Source: Arthrobacter cheniae
Lineage (GTDB): Bacteria; Actinomycetota; Actinomycetes; Actinomycetales; Micrococcaceae
DNA length: 64,000 bases
Assembly (NCBI RefSeq): GCF_003602275.1
Contig: NZ_QZVT01000002.1
Coordinates: 457,370 to 521,369, forward strand
Direction: 5' to 3'
Positions within the stretch are counted from its first letter, which is position 1; every line of letters begins with the position of its first letter. The position numbers and the translations under genes are program-made. Of the stretch, positions 29,934 to 39,041 are shown in pieces. The notes below the pieces were generated by a model, which was not told the origin of the DNA, ran no database searches, and worked only from the letters and a program-made list of their open reading frames with translations.

Positions 29934-30091
29934 CGAGTCGAAGTCTACTCGTCCGCCCTGTCGCGGCGCCGTGGTGCCGCCCCGCTGGATCGACGTCGAG
30001 AGCTGGAATCCTGGTCTGTCGACCGCCGCGGTCTGTAGCACCGTCATCCGTGCGACCCTTCTTCCGTTGCGAGTTTCCGTACACCTGCTCC

Positions 30092-30117
30092 AACCTCGTC
30101 CCGGAGCCTTCTATTCC
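30092..30117 (-). promoter_or_regulatory. SigR-type autoregulatory promoter of sigR
   Basis: On the minus strand GGAAT (30113-30117) and GTT (30092-30094) are exactly 18 bases apart, which is the SigR consensus GGAAT-N18-GTT. It lies 45 bases from the upstream ATG at 30047 and 159 from the shorter start. The 362 bases between sigR (29933) and doxX (30296) otherwise hold only this promoter, the sigR leader and the doxX upstream region. Confidence 0.72.
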
Positions 30118-30295
30118 TGTCGTCCATTCCTGAGGGGGATGCCGGCCCTGCGGTGCAGCTCCCTGTCCCGCAACCCCGCGGGCCGGCCCGGTCCCGGATC
30201 GCACCGCTCCGGCGAGGCGTGTAAAACTAGACCCAGCGTGCTTCGTATCCGTCGAATCAACCCCCGGCAGAGCTGTCGGGCCCCAGGAGGCAGTT

Positions 30296-30844
30296 GTGAC
30301 CCTTGTCCGCGTTATAGCCCGACCCATGATCGCCAGCAGCTTCGTGTTCTCCGGGATCGACAGGCTGCGCAATGCCGGAGCCACGGCCCCACAGCTCAAG
30401 CCCGTCCTCGCGTCCATCACCAAGGTGGTCCCGTCCGCCGCCGCCGTGACCGGCAACGAGAAGCTGGTGGGCCAGGTGCTCGGCGCTACGCAGGTAGGAG
30501 CCGCGCTCCTGCTTGGCATCGGCCGGTTCTCCCGCGTCGCCGCCCTCCTGCTCACGGTGACGGCCACGGTCAACGCCCTCGTGGACTACCGGTCGGCCGA
30601 CTCCTCCACCCCTGCGGGCAAGAAGGCCCGCCGGTCGCAGCTGCTCAAGAACCTCTCGCTGATCGGCGCCGTGCTGCTGGCCACCGTCGACACGAACGGC
30701 CGCCCTGGTATCGCCTGGCGCGCAGAGCACCTCGCCATCGGCGCGAAGAAGAACGCCGCGGGCCTCGGCAAGGACGCACGCAAGCAGTTCAAGAAGGCCG
30801 ACCAGGCCGTGCGCAAGACCGCCGCCGACGTCGTCGGTTCTTAA
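30296..30844 (+). CDS. DoxX family membrane protein
   Basis: This 182-residue membrane protein has about four helices in the first 130 residues (LVRVIARPMIASSFVFSGID at the start, and helices around LGATQVGAALLLGIG and LSLIGAVLLATVD), followed by a basic, amphipathic C-terminal tail (KNAAGLGKDARKQFKKADQA). The pattern fits DoxX. In mycobacteria DoxX forms a membrane complex with superoxide dismutase and the sulfurtransferase SseA for thiol and oxidative homeostasis; placement beside sigR fits that theme, but is inference. The GTG start is at 30296, just before aroA. Confidence 0.85.
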   Translation: MTLVRVIARPMIASSFVFSGIDRLRNAGATAPQLKPVLASITKVVPSAAAVTGNEKLVGQVLGATQVGAALLLGIGRFSRVAALLLTVTATVNALVDYRSADSSTPAGKKARRSQLLKNLSLIGAVLLATVDTNGRPGIAWRAEHLAIGAKKNAAGLGKDARKQFKKADQAVRKTAADVVGS

Positions 30845-30849
30845 GCTCC

Positions 30850-32208
30850 ATGGCATCGTCCTCAGGCGGGGTGTCCGGCCAGTCCAGGTGGCAGGCACCC
30901 CGCCTGACGCGTCCCGTCGATGCGGAGCTCGCGGTTCCCGGCTCCAAATCCCTCACCAATCGCTACCTGGTGCTCGCGGCCATCGCCGATGGCCCCTGCG
31001 TCCTCCGCAGGCCGCTGCACTCCCGCGATTCCGCGCTGATGATCTCCGCCCTCCGGTCGCTCGGCGCGGTCATCGACGAGATCCAGGGCGACGGCGACTT
31101 CGGACCGGATCTGCGGGTGACTCCCCTGCAGGGTGATCAGGACACCGCCGCGGTGCGCGCCGTGAACTGCGGCCTCGCCGGCACCGTCATGCGTTTCGTC
31201 CCGCCGCTCGCGGGCCTGGTGTCCGGTACCACCACGTTCGACGGCGATCCGCATGCCCGCAGGCGCCCCATGGGCGGCATCATCGATGCCCTGCGGGGCC
31301 TCGGGATCACGGTGGACGACGGCGGCAGCGGATGCCTGCCGTTCAGTATCGAGGGGAAGGGCCACGTGCGGGGCGGACGCCTCGTGATCGACGCCTCCGC
31401 GTCCTCGCAGTTCGTCTCCGCACTCCTGCTCGTCGGCACCCGCTTCTCCGAGGGCTTGCACCTCGAACACGTCGGCAAACCCGTTCCAAGCCTGGATCAC
31501 GTCCGCATGACGGTCGAGACCCTCCGGTCCCTCGGCGTCGTCGTGGACGACTCCGTGCCGAACCACTGGCGTGTCTCCCCCGGCTCCGTCCCTGCGTTCG
31601 ACGTCGCCGTCGAGCCCGACCTGTCCAACGCCGGGCCCTTCCTCGCTGCCGCGGTGGTCACCGGCGGCACGGTCCGCGTTCGCAACTGGCCCGAGGGCAC
31701 CACCCAGGTGGGTGACCAGTGGAGGCGCATCCTCCCCCTGATGGGGGCGACGGCGAGCCTCGACGGCGACACCCTCACCGTCACGGGCGGTGCCTCGATC
31801 TCCGGCGGCACGTTCCCCGACACCTCAGAGCTCGCGCCCACGGTCGCGGCCCTCTGTGCGCTGGCGACGACGCCGTCGACCCTCACGGGCATCGCCCACC
31901 TCCGTGGACACGAGACCGACCGGCTCGCAGCACTCGCCGCCGAGATCAACGGACTCGGAGGGGATGTCGAGGAGACGGCGGACGGCCTCGTGATCCGGCC
32001 GGCTCCCCTGCACGGCGGTGTCTTCCATACCTACGAGGACCACAGGATGGCGACGGCCGGGGCGATCATCGGCCTCTCGGTCGACGGCGTCGAAGTCGAG
32101 AACATCGGCACCACGGCCAAGACCATGCCGGAATTCCCCGAACTGTGGGCATCGCTCACCGACACCGCCGGCAGCGCCGGCCTGGCTGACACAGGTGCCC
32201 GCGCATGA
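30850..32208 (+). CDS. aroA: 3-phosphoshikimate 1-carboxyvinyltransferase (EPSP synthase)
   Basis: This 452-residue enzyme transfers enolpyruvyl from PEP to shikimate-3-phosphate in aromatic amino-acid synthesis. Seen are VPGSKSLTNRYLVLAA at the N terminus (shikimate-3-phosphate site), the PEP-site segment NCGLAGTVMRFVPPLAG, and the C-terminal YEDHRMATAGAIIGL. The ATG at 30850 is 6 bases after doxX and gives the family start; a longer frame to 29851 runs across doxX in another frame and is rejected. It overlaps rsgA by 4 bases (ATGA). No glyphosate-tolerance feature was assessed. Confidence 0.95.
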   Translation: MASSSGGVSGQSRWQAPRLTRPVDAELAVPGSKSLTNRYLVLAAIADGPCVLRRPLHSRDSALMISALRSLGAVIDEIQGDGDFGPDLRVTPLQGDQDTAAVRAVNCGLAGTVMRFVPPLAGLVSGTTTFDGDPHARRRPMGGIIDALRGLGITVDDGGSGCLPFSIEGKGHVRGGRLVIDASASSQFVSALLLVGTRFSEGLHLEHVGKPVPSLDHVRMTVETLRSLGVVVDDSVPNHWRVSPGSVPAFDVAVEPDLSNAGPFLAAAVVTGGTVRVRNWPEGTTQVGDQWRRILPLMGATASLDGDTLTVTGGASISGGTFPDTSELAPTVAALCALATTPSTLTGIAHLRGHETDRLAALAAEINGLGGDVEETADGLVIRPAPLHGGVFHTYEDHRMATAGAIIGLSVDGVEVENIGTTAKTMPEFPELWASLTDTAGSAGLADTGARA

Positions 32209-33335
32209 CCGAAGCCGGCAACCGCCGCGGATCCCGTTCCTGGGACGAGTCCGACGTCCGGATCCGCCCCAACAAGAAGGGCACCCGCCCCCGCACCAAG
32301 AACCGCCCCGCCTACGAGGACGCCGTGACCGGTCGCGTGGTGACGGTAGATCGCGGGCGGTACACCACCGTCGTCGACGAGGACACCTCCGACGAGCGCA
32401 TCGTCGTCGCCGCGCGTGCCCGGGAGCTGCGGCGCAACGCCGTCGTCGCCGGTGACCTCGTGGCACTCGTCGGGGATCTCTCCGGCGGACCCGACTCGCT
32501 CGCGCGGCTGGTACGGATCGAGGAGCGGCGCACCGTCCTGCGGCGGAGCGCGGACGACACCGATCCAGTGGAGCGCGTCGTGGTCGCCAACGCGGACCAA
32601 CTGGTGATCGTCGTCGCCGCCGCCAACCCGGAGCCGAGGACGGGCTTCATCGACCGCGCCCTCGTGGCCGCCTACGACGCCGGCATCGAACCTCTGCTGT
32701 GCATCACGAAGGCCGACCTCCGCGACCCCGCGGCTCTGCTGGCGAACTACGAGCACCTCGACCTGCGCGTGATCATCAGCCGGACCGACGAGGGCGTCGG
32801 CATCGAGGCCACGTCGGACGACGGCGAGTCCGCCCGTCTCTCCCACGGGGCGGTGGACGCGCTGCGCGACGAGCTCGACGGTCAGGTGAGCGTCCTGCTC
32901 GGCCATTCAGGCGTGGGCAAGTCCACCATGGTCAATGCCCTCACCGGGTCCACCCGCGCCACGGGCGGCGTCAATGCCGTCACGGGCCGGGGACGCCACA
33001 CGTCGTCGTCCGCCGTCGCCCTCAAGGCCGCCGACGCGGCACCCGGCACCTGGATCATCGATACGCCCGGCATCCGGTCCTTCGGACTGGCGCACGTCGA
33101 TGCCGACCGCATCCTGAAGGCGTTCCCCGACCTCGAACCCGGGACGGAGCGCTGCGAGCGGGGATGCAGGCACGATGACAACGCCGTCGACTGCGGGTTG
33201 GACAGCTTCGTCGCGGAAGGTCTCGCCGGAGACTCCGGACCCGTCCGGCTGGGCAGCCTGAGGCGGCTCCTCACAGCAGGGATTGGCGACCCGCGGGGCA
33301 ACGCGCACGACGCGAAGGAACTCGGCCAGCAGTGA
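32205..33335 (+). CDS. rsgA: Ribosome small subunit-dependent GTPase RsgA
   Basis: This 376-residue circularly permuted GTPase has an N-terminal OB domain, G4 CITKADL (about residue 165), G1 GHSGVGKST near residue 230, then switch region and G3 DTPGIRSFGL, and a C-terminal zinc knuckle ERCERGCRHDDNAVDC. It acts in late 30S subunit maturation. A basic, disordered N-terminal tail of about 35 residues precedes the OB fold, as is usual in Actinobacteria. It is translationally coupled to aroA (4-base overlap). Confidence 0.94.
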   Translation: MTEAGNRRGSRSWDESDVRIRPNKKGTRPRTKNRPAYEDAVTGRVVTVDRGRYTTVVDEDTSDERIVVAARARELRRNAVVAGDLVALVGDLSGGPDSLARLVRIEERRTVLRRSADDTDPVERVVVANADQLVIVVAAANPEPRTGFIDRALVAAYDAGIEPLLCITKADLRDPAALLANYEHLDLRVIISRTDEGVGIEATSDDGESARLSHGAVDALRDELDGQVSVLLGHSGVGKSTMVNALTGSTRATGGVNAVTGRGRHTSSSAVALKAADAAPGTWIIDTPGIRSFGLAHVDADRILKAFPDLEPGTERCERGCRHDDNAVDCGLDSFVAEGLAGDSGPVRLGSLRRLLTAGIGDPRGNAHDAKELGQQ

Positions 33336-33388
33336 CCCCGGGTGATGGCGCCGAAGGCGCGGTCACCGGAAGCGCGGCAGAAGGATGC

Positions 33389-33533
33389 TAGACTGAGACC
33401 TGTTGTTGTTTGCGCATTAAATTTCAAGCCTTGACCCTCCACCTGGAGTTCGACAGCTTTTGACGATAAGCGGGTAACGAACACCACGATGAGCCCCGAA
33501 CGTCGGAGGCTCTCCCAGGTAAGGATGTACAAC
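33389..33533 (+). promoter_or_regulatory. Promoter and long 5' leader of the cold-shock gene
   Basis: TAGACT (33389-33394) is a -10 box. Transcription from about 33401 gives an untranslated leader of about 130 bases, AT-richer than its surroundings. Long leaders are typical of csp genes, where temperature-dependent folding controls translation. Inferred. Confidence 0.5.
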
Positions 33534-33737
33534 ATGGCTACTGGCACAGTGAAATGGTTCAACGCCGAAAAGGGCTTCGGCTTCATCGCTCCCGAGGACG
33601 GCGGCGCTGACGTGTTCGCCCACTTCTCCGCGATCAACTCGAACGGCTACCGTTCACTCGAAGAGAACCAGAAGGTCAACTTCGAGACCACCCAGGGCCC
33701 CAAGGGTCCCCAGGCCGAGAACATCACCGTTCTCTAA
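33534..33737 (+). CDS. cspA: Cold-shock protein (CspA family)
   Basis: This 67-residue single cold-shock domain has both RNA-binding motifs: RNP1 [11 protein letters not shown] and RNP2 DVFAHFSAI. It binds single-stranded RNA/DNA as an RNA chaperone. The ATG at 33534 ([14 protein letters not shown]) is the family start; an upstream in-frame ATG at 33489 only extends into the leader. It is followed by a strong terminator. Confidence 0.95.
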   Translation: MATGTVKWFNAEKGFGFIAPEDGGADVFAHFSAINSNGYRSLEENQKVNFETTQGPKGPQAENITVL

Positions 33738-33769
33738 TACTCCCCGTGCCGCTCTGCGGCGACGGATCG

Positions 33770-33804
33770 AAAGCCACCGTGAGGCGCAAGCCCGCGGTGG
33801 CTTT
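33770..33804 (+). terminator. Terminator after cspA
   Basis: AAAGCCACCG (33770-33779) pairs with CGGTGGCTTT (33795-33804), with a GC-rich loop between and a short T-run. Intrinsic terminator of the cold-shock gene. Confidence 0.75.
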
Positions 33805-33875
33805 CTGCTGTCATCGGCCGTCCTCGCCCGCGCCCGAAGCGTCCGAAGGCCCGCCCAGACGATAGGTTGATCGGT

Positions 33876-34685
33876 ATGAGTTTCACGCAGGGCTACAACG
33901 ACGATCTTCGTCTGGCCCACATCATGGCCGATTCGGTCGACGACCAGACCATGTCCCGCTTCAAGGCACTCGACCTCCGTGTCGAGACGAAACCGGACCT
34001 GACGCCCGTGACGGACGCCGACAAGAGCGCCGAGGAGGCTATCCGTGGCCAGCTCTCGAGGGCCAGGCCCCGCGACGCCGTCCTCGGCGAGGAGTACGGC
34101 AGCACCGGCTCCGGGTCACGCCGCTGGGTGATCGATCCCATCGACGGCACCAAGAACTTCGTTCGGGGCGTGCCGGTCTGGGCCACCCTGATCTCCCTGA
34201 TCGACGACGGCAAGCCTGTCGTCGGCTTGGTGAGCGCACCCGCACTGGGCAAGCGCTGGTGGGCAGCGGAGGGTACCGGCGCCTACACCGGCAAATCGCT
34301 CGCTGCAGCGCAGCGCCTCCGCGTCTCCAATGTCTCACGGCTCGAGGATGCGTCGCTGTCCTACTCCAGCCTGTCGGGCTGGCGCGAACGCGGCGCCCTG
34401 GCCGAATTCGTCAACCTCACGGATCGCGTCTGGCGCTCCCGCGCATACGGCGATTTCTGGTCCTACTGCCTCGTCGCGGAGGGCGCCGTGGATATCGCGT
34501 GCGAGCCCGAACTCAAGCTGTACGACATGGCCGCACTCGTGCCGATCGTGACCGAGGCCGGCGGCCGGTTCACCTCCCTCGACGGCGAGGACGGACCCTT
34601 CGGCGGTAATGCGCTTGCAACCAACGGCACCCTGCACAGTGAGGTCCTGCGCACCCTCAACCCCGATGTGGATGACCTCCTCTAG
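33876..34685 (+). CDS. hisN: Histidinol-phosphatase HisN (inositol monophosphatase family)
   Basis: This 269-residue Mg2+-dependent phosphatase has the family motifs [32 protein letters not shown] and the C-terminal [19 protein letters not shown]. Close actinobacterial relatives perform the histidinol-phosphate step of histidine synthesis; a general inositol-phosphatase role is the alternative. The ATG at 33876 ([10 protein letters not shown]) is preferred over an upstream TTG. The aroA-rsgA-hisN order is common in Actinobacteria. Confidence 0.88.
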   Translation: MSFTQGYNDDLRLAHIMADSVDDQTMSRFKALDLRVETKPDLTPVTDADKSAEEAIRGQLSRARPRDAVLGEEYGSTGSGSRRWVIDPIDGTKNFVRGVPVWATLISLIDDGKPVVGLVSAPALGKRWWAAEGTGAYTGKSLAAAQRLRVSNVSRLEDASLSYSSLSGWRERGALAEFVNLTDRVWRSRAYGDFWSYCLVAEGAVDIACEPELKLYDMAALVPIVTEAGGRFTSLDGEDGPFGGNALATNGTLHSEVLRTLNPDVDDLL

Positions 34686-34742
34686 CAGCAGCCGCCACCC
34701 TTCCGGTCCTTTCGATGCCCGGGTTCGTCCGGGTCCGCATCG

Positions 34743-35504
34743 ATGAGGATCGGCCCGAAGCTCGACGAGCAGCGCCGGCGGGACATGGCAGCCGCTTATC
34801 TGTCCGGAGCCGGCCGTTACGACCGCGTACGGCCCGGTTACCCGGAGGCAGTCACGGAGTGGCTGATCCCCGCCGGTGCCAGCCAGGCGGTCGACGTCGG
34901 AGCCGGAACCGGTCTCTTCACCCGCGCTCTGGTGGCACGCGGGCTCGAGGTGACGGCCGTCGACCCGTCGGAAGACATGCTGGCCGTTCTCTCGACCCAC
35001 TTGCCCGCAGTGCCCGTCGTCGTCGGTACGGCCGAGCAATCGCACCTACCCGGGGCGTCGGCCGACGTGCTCGCGCTGGCACAGACCTGGCACTGGTGCG
35101 ACCACGATGCCGCGGTCAGGGAAGCCGCACGGGTGCTGCGGCCAGGCGGTCGTCTCGGCCTGGTGTGGAATCAGCTCGACGTCTCGGTCCCCTGGGTCCA
35201 CCGGCTGTCGAGGATCATGCACGCGGGCGATGTCTTCTCTCCCGAGGATCGGCCATCGCTCGGACCGCTCTTCGGCCCGCCCGAGGAACTCCTCGTGCAC
35301 TGGACGCAGCAACTGACGGTGCCCGACGTCGTCGATCTGGCGCGCTCCCGCAGCTATTACCAGCGAGCCACGCCCGCCTTGCAGGCGCGGGTTGAGAGCA
35401 ACCTGCGGTGGTACCTGACCGACTACCTCGCATTCCCGCCCCGGGCGGTCCTGCGCATCCCCTACTACACGCACGCCTGGCGTTCATCCCTCCTCGATAC
35501 CTAG
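34743..35504 (+). CDS. Class I SAM-dependent methyltransferase
   Basis: This 253-residue methyltransferase has motif I AVDVGAGTGLFTRAL near residue 50, the acidic residue in VTAVDPSEDML, and motif IV/post-I segments WHWCDHDAAVREAARVLRPG. It is a methyltransf_11 type. The substrate is unknown; similar proteins methylate small molecules. An ATG at 34786 is an alternative start, since no clear Shine-Dalgarno precedes either. It ends directly ahead of the manganese importer promoter. Confidence 0.85.
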   Translation: MRIGPKLDEQRRRDMAAAYLSGAGRYDRVRPGYPEAVTEWLIPAGASQAVDVGAGTGLFTRALVARGLEVTAVDPSEDMLAVLSTHLPAVPVVVGTAEQSHLPGASADVLALAQTWHWCDHDAAVREAARVLRPGGRLGLVWNQLDVSVPWVHRLSRIMHAGDVFSPEDRPSLGPLFGPPEELLVHWTQQLTVPDVVDLARSRSYYQRATPALQARVESNLRWYLTDYLAFPPRAVLRIPYYTHAWRSSLLDT

Positions 35505-35505
35505 T

Positions 35506-35521
35506 TTTCGGCATGGCTAAA
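35506..35521 (+). promoter_or_regulatory. Candidate MntR operator box 1
   Basis: TTTCGGCATGGCTAAA is an imperfect palindrome matching the pattern TTTAGGCATGCCTAAA at 13 of 16 positions. DtxR/MntR-family boxes have this shape. It overlaps the -35 region of the metal importer promoter. Confidence 0.6.
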
Positions 35522-35528
35522 CGCTAGA

Positions 35529-35544
35529 TTTAGGTATGCCTCAA
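35529..35544 (+). promoter_or_regulatory. Candidate MntR operator box 2, on the start codon
   Basis: TTTAGGTATGCCTCAA matches TTTAGGCATGCCTAAA at 14 of 16 positions. It covers the end of the -10-like TAGATT (35525-35530) and the ATG at 35536, so a repressor here would block transcription start. The mntR-like gene ends the operon. Confidence 0.62.
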
Positions 35545-36459
35545 TCCGAGCGTCGGTCGTCCTGGGGGATACGCGCCGTATCCTGCTCCGCCGTCGTGCT
35601 GCTGCTGACGGGGTGCGTCGCCCATGCTGCGCCTGCGCCCGATCCGGATGAGCGGCTCCTCGTCCTGACGACCTTCTCCGTCCTCGCCGACCTTGCCGAC
35701 ACCGTCGGCGGCGGTCACGTGCGCGTCGAGTCGATCACGAAGGTCGGCGCCGAGATCCACGGGTACGAGCCGACGCCCTCGGACCTCGTCCGGGCGCAGG
35801 AGGCGGACCTGATCCTCGACAACGGGCTCGGGCTGGAGCGGTGGTTCAAGCGATTCCTGAACTCGGTCGACGCTCCGCACGTGGTGCTCTCCGACGGCAT
35901 CGAAGGTGTCGAGATCCGCTCCGGCGACTACACAGGGCGCGCCAACCCCCATGCCTGGATGTCGCCCGTCGCCGCCCAGACGTACGTCGACAACACCGTG
36001 GATGCCCTCTCCCGTCTCGCGCCGGAGTACACGGCCGAGTTCGAACACAACGGCCGCGAACTCAACACTGAATTGGGCGGGATCCTCGCGAGTTTCAAGA
36101 AGGATATCGCTCACCTCGATGATCCTGCGCTCGTCAGCTGTGAGGGAGCGTTCTCCTACCTGGCCCGGGATGCCGGCCTCGAGGAGGCCTTCATCTGGCC
36201 CGTCAACGCGGACTCCGAGGGTACGCCCCGGCAGATCCGCCGTCTCATCGACTTCGTACAGGAGAACCGGGTGCCGACACTCTTCTGCGAGTCGACGGTG
36301 AACCCTTCCGCGCAGGAGCAGGTGGCCCTGGCCACCGGGGCCCGGCTCGGGGGGACGCTGTACGTCGATTCCCTCTCGGCAGCCGACGGGCCCGTACCCA
36401 CGTTCCTCGACCTCCTGCGCTACGACCTGCGAACCATCGCGGAAGGACTCACCAGATGA
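35536..36459 (+). CDS. Metal (manganese/iron-type) ABC transporter substrate-binding lipoprotein
   Basis: This 307-residue cluster A-I binding protein has the lipobox LLLTGCVA in its signal peptide. Metal ligands are visible in EIHGYEPTPSD (His), RANPHAWMSP (His), SCEGAFSYLARDAGL (Glu) and LYVDSLSAADGP (Asp). A Glu at the third position and no His-rich loop point to manganese or iron rather than zinc, unlike the protein at 10874-11872. The ATG at 35536 sits in an operator-like box; with TAGATT ending 5 bases before, the mRNA is likely leaderless. Confidence 0.9.
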   Translation: MPQSERRSSWGIRAVSCSAVVLLLTGCVAHAAPAPDPDERLLVLTTFSVLADLADTVGGGHVRVESITKVGAEIHGYEPTPSDLVRAQEADLILDNGLGLERWFKRFLNSVDAPHVVLSDGIEGVEIRSGDYTGRANPHAWMSPVAAQTYVDNTVDALSRLAPEYTAEFEHNGRELNTELGGILASFKKDIAHLDDPALVSCEGAFSYLARDAGLEEAFIWPVNADSEGTPRQIRRLIDFVQENRVPTLFCESTVNPSAQEQVALATGARLGGTLYVDSLSAADGPVPTFLDLLRYDLRTIAEGLTR

Positions 36460-37355
36460 CGGTCCATCCTGTGCCGACAGGCTTCCCAGCGGGCGCACCG
36501 GTCCTCGACGTCCGGCACCTGACCGTCCGTTATGACGACGTCCAGGCACTCGACGACGTCTCGGTCACCCTGGCACCCGGCAGGATCTGCGGTCTCATCG
36601 GCGTCAACGGCTCGGGCAAGTCGACGCTGTTCAAGGCGCTCATGGGCCTGCTCGCCCCGCAGTCCGGCAGCGTCGAGCTCTTCGGCCGGACCACCGCGAG
36701 CGCCAGGAAGCAGGGACTCGTCGCCTACATGCCACAGGCCGAGGAGGTGGACTGGACGTTCCCGGTGTCCGTGTCCGATGTCGTCGCCATGGGACTGTAC
36801 GGACGCCTTGGTCCGGCGCGACGGCTGCGTGCTGCGGACCGCGCCGCTGTCGATCAGGCCCTCGAGCGGGTCGGCCTGACCGATCTCCGGCGGCGCCAGA
36901 TCGGTCAGCTGTCCGGCGGCCAGCGCAAGCGCGTGTTCATCGCCCGCAGCATCGCCCAGGATGCGAAGCTGCTCCTGCTCGATGAGCCCTTTGCGGGCGT
37001 CGACCGGTCGAGTGAGCGCACGATGACCGCGCTCCTGCAGGACCTGCGCGACGAGGGCAGGTCGGTGCTGGTCTCCACCCATGATCTCGCCGGCGTCCCC
37101 GAACTGTGTGACGAGGCCATCCTGCTGCATCAACGAGTCCTGGCGCAGGGTGACCCTGCTGCCGTCCTGACCCACGGCAACCTCGCGCGCGCCTTCGGTC
37201 CCGTATACCGGGCCGCCCCGCTCCCGCCAGCCGCCGCACCCTCCGTCGTGCCAGCCGCCGCTTCCTCCCCCACCGCTTCCTCCCCTGCGCCAGCCCCCGC
37301 TTCCTCCCCCGCGCAATCCGCCGCACCGGCCCCCGCCCCGATCGGAAAGCCCTGA
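36456..37355 (+). CDS. Metal (manganese/iron-type) ABC transporter ATP-binding protein
   Basis: This 299-residue ABC ATPase has Walker A GVNGSGKST, Q-loop YMPQAEEVDW, signature LSGGQRKRVFIARSI and Walker B KLLLLDEPFAGVD. The C-terminal 45 residues are a Pro/Ala/Ser-rich tail, probably disordered and unusual for the family. It overlaps the binding-protein gene by 4 bases and precedes the permease by 1 base. Confidence 0.92.
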   Translation: MTVHPVPTGFPAGAPVLDVRHLTVRYDDVQALDDVSVTLAPGRICGLIGVNGSGKSTLFKALMGLLAPQSGSVELFGRTTASARKQGLVAYMPQAEEVDWTFPVSVSDVVAMGLYGRLGPARRLRAADRAAVDQALERVGLTDLRRRQIGQLSGGQRKRVFIARSIAQDAKLLLLDEPFAGVDRSSERTMTALLQDLRDEGRSVLVSTHDLAGVPELCDEAILLHQRVLAQGDPAAVLTHGNLARAFGPVYRAAPLPPAAAPSVVPAAASSPTASSPAPAPASSPAQSAAPAPAPIGKP

Positions 37356-37356
37356 C

Positions 37357-38307
37357 ATGGACGTGTTCGCCTTCATCCTGGAGCCACTGCAGTACGGATT
37401 CCTCACGCGCGCCCTCGCCGTCACGGTCGCGGCAGCGGTCGTCGCCGCTGTGCTCTCCTGCTGGCTCATCCTCATGGGCTGGTCCCTCATGGGTGATGCC
37501 GTGTCGCACGCCGTCCTCCCCGGGGTGGCCCTGGCCTACATCCTCGGCATCCCCTTCTCGATCGGTGCCTTCGTGTTCGGCGCAGGTGCGGTCGCACTCA
37601 TCGGAATCGTCCGATCCACGACCAAGCTGAAAGCCGACACCGTGATCGGGGTGGTGTTCACCGCACTCTTCGCCTCGGGCCTCGCCATCGTGTCCGCCAC
37701 GCCCTCGCAGATCGACCTGATGCACATCCTGTTCGGGAATGTCCTCGGCGTTTCGACGGGCGACGTCTGGCAGGTCATGATCCTCGGCGTGGTGACGCTC
37801 GCGATCCTCCTGTTCAAGCGTCGCGACCTCACGCTGCTGGCCTTCGACCGCACCCATGCGCACGTCATCGGACTCAACACCCGGTTCCTGTCGGCCCTCC
37901 TGCTCGGGCTGCTCGCGCTGACCGTCGTCGTCGGATTGCAGGCGGTCGGAATCATCCTCGTCGTCGCCATGCTGATCACGCCGGGAGCCACGGCCTTCCT
38001 GCTGTCGCGGAGCTTCGACCGGATGCTCGTGATCGCCGTCGTCCTCACCGTCGCAGCGTCCATCGCCGGCATCTATGCCAGCTACTACCTGGACATCTCC
38101 ACGGGCGCGGCCGTGGTCCTCTGCCAGGCGCTCGTGTTCACCGTGGTCTATCTGTTCGGGCGGCCGGACGGCGTGCTGTGGCAGGCACAACGACGGCGGG
38201 TGGTGCGGACACATTCCGTGGAAGGGCGGGGCGCTGCCTCCAGCATGGCCCCGGTCCCTGCTTCTTCGGCGCGGGCGTCGGACGGCGCTCCGGGCGGAGA
38301 CGCCTGA
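37357..38307 (+). CDS. Metal (manganese/iron-type) ABC transporter permease
   Basis: This 316-residue ABC-3 permease has about eight helices, beginning with LEPLQYGFLTRALAVTVAAA and including SLMGDAVSHAVLPGVALAYI typical of MntC/SitC-type permeases. A basic, disordered tail of about 45 residues follows the last helix. It shares one base with the downstream regulator gene (TGATG). Confidence 0.92.
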   Translation: MDVFAFILEPLQYGFLTRALAVTVAAAVVAAVLSCWLILMGWSLMGDAVSHAVLPGVALAYILGIPFSIGAFVFGAGAVALIGIVRSTTKLKADTVIGVVFTALFASGLAIVSATPSQIDLMHILFGNVLGVSTGDVWQVMILGVVTLAILLFKRRDLTLLAFDRTHAHVIGLNTRFLSALLLGLLALTVVVGLQAVGIILVVAMLITPGATAFLLSRSFDRMLVIAVVLTVAASIAGIYASYYLDISTGAAVVLCQALVFTVVYLFGRPDGVLWQAQRRRVVRTHSVEGRGAASSMAPVPASSARASDGAPGGDA

Positions 38308-39041
38308 TGGCCGGCCGGAAAGGTGCCGTCCTCAGCATCGAATCCACGAGCGTGCAGGACTACGTCAAGGCCATCTACACATTCACCGAGTGGCAGGGCG
38401 ACGCCGTCACGGCGACCCACCTGGCCGCGCGCCTGTCGGTCGCCAACTCCTCCGTCACCGGCATGGTGGCCAAGCTGGTCGATCTCGGACTCGCCGTCCA
38501 CAGGAAGTACGGCCCCGTCAGCCTGACGCCGACCGGGCAAGCCCTCGCCCTCGCCATGGTGCGCCGGCACCGGCTCATCGAGTCGTTCCTCGTCACGGAG
38601 CTCGGGTACAGCTGGGACGAGGTGCACGATGAGGCGGAGCTCCTCGAGCACACCGTGTCCGATGCCTTCATCGAGCGCCTCGACGCCAAACTGGGACGGC
38701 CCCGGCGGGACCCCCATGGTGATCCCATCCCGGCTGCTGACGGCACGGTCGAGTATCCCCGCGCCTTTCGCCTCGACAACCTCGACGACGGCCATGCAGG
38801 GCGGCTCGTCAGGGTCAGCGACAACGACCCCGACGTCCTGCGGTACCTGGACCGACTGGGAATCATGCTGGGCGACGACCTCCGACTCACCCGCCCCGGC
38901 GCGGGCGTGCTGCTCGAGCTCCACGTCGGCGGCGATGCCGCGCAGCCACCCCTCACCATCGACGCCGGTCTGGCCAGCGCGCTGTGGATCGAGAGCGACG
39001 CACTGCACGAGGGCTGCGAGCTCGAAGATGCTGGACGGTGA
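38307..39041 (+). CDS. mntR: DtxR/MntR-family metal-dependent repressor
   Basis: This 244-residue regulator has an N-terminal winged helix (VQDYVKAIYTFTEWQGDAVT and TAARLSV-like HTH near residues 30-60), a metal-binding dimerisation domain with VHDEAELLEHTVSDAFIERL, and a C-terminal FeoA/SH3-like domain. DtxR/MntR proteins repress metal uptake when Mn2+ or Fe2+ is bound. Because it ends the importer operon, repression through the boxes at 35506-35544 would also control its own level. Manganese is preferred over iron by context only. Confidence 0.9.
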   Translation: MAGRKGAVLSIESTSVQDYVKAIYTFTEWQGDAVTATHLAARLSVANSSVTGMVAKLVDLGLAVHRKYGPVSLTPTGQALALAMVRRHRLIESFLVTELGYSWDEVHDEAELLEHTVSDAFIERLDAKLGRPRRDPHGDPIPAADGTVEYPRAFRLDNLDDGHAGRLVRVSDNDPDVLRYLDRLGIMLGDDLRLTRPGAGVLLELHVGGDAAQPPLTIDAGLASALWIESDALHEGCELEDAGR

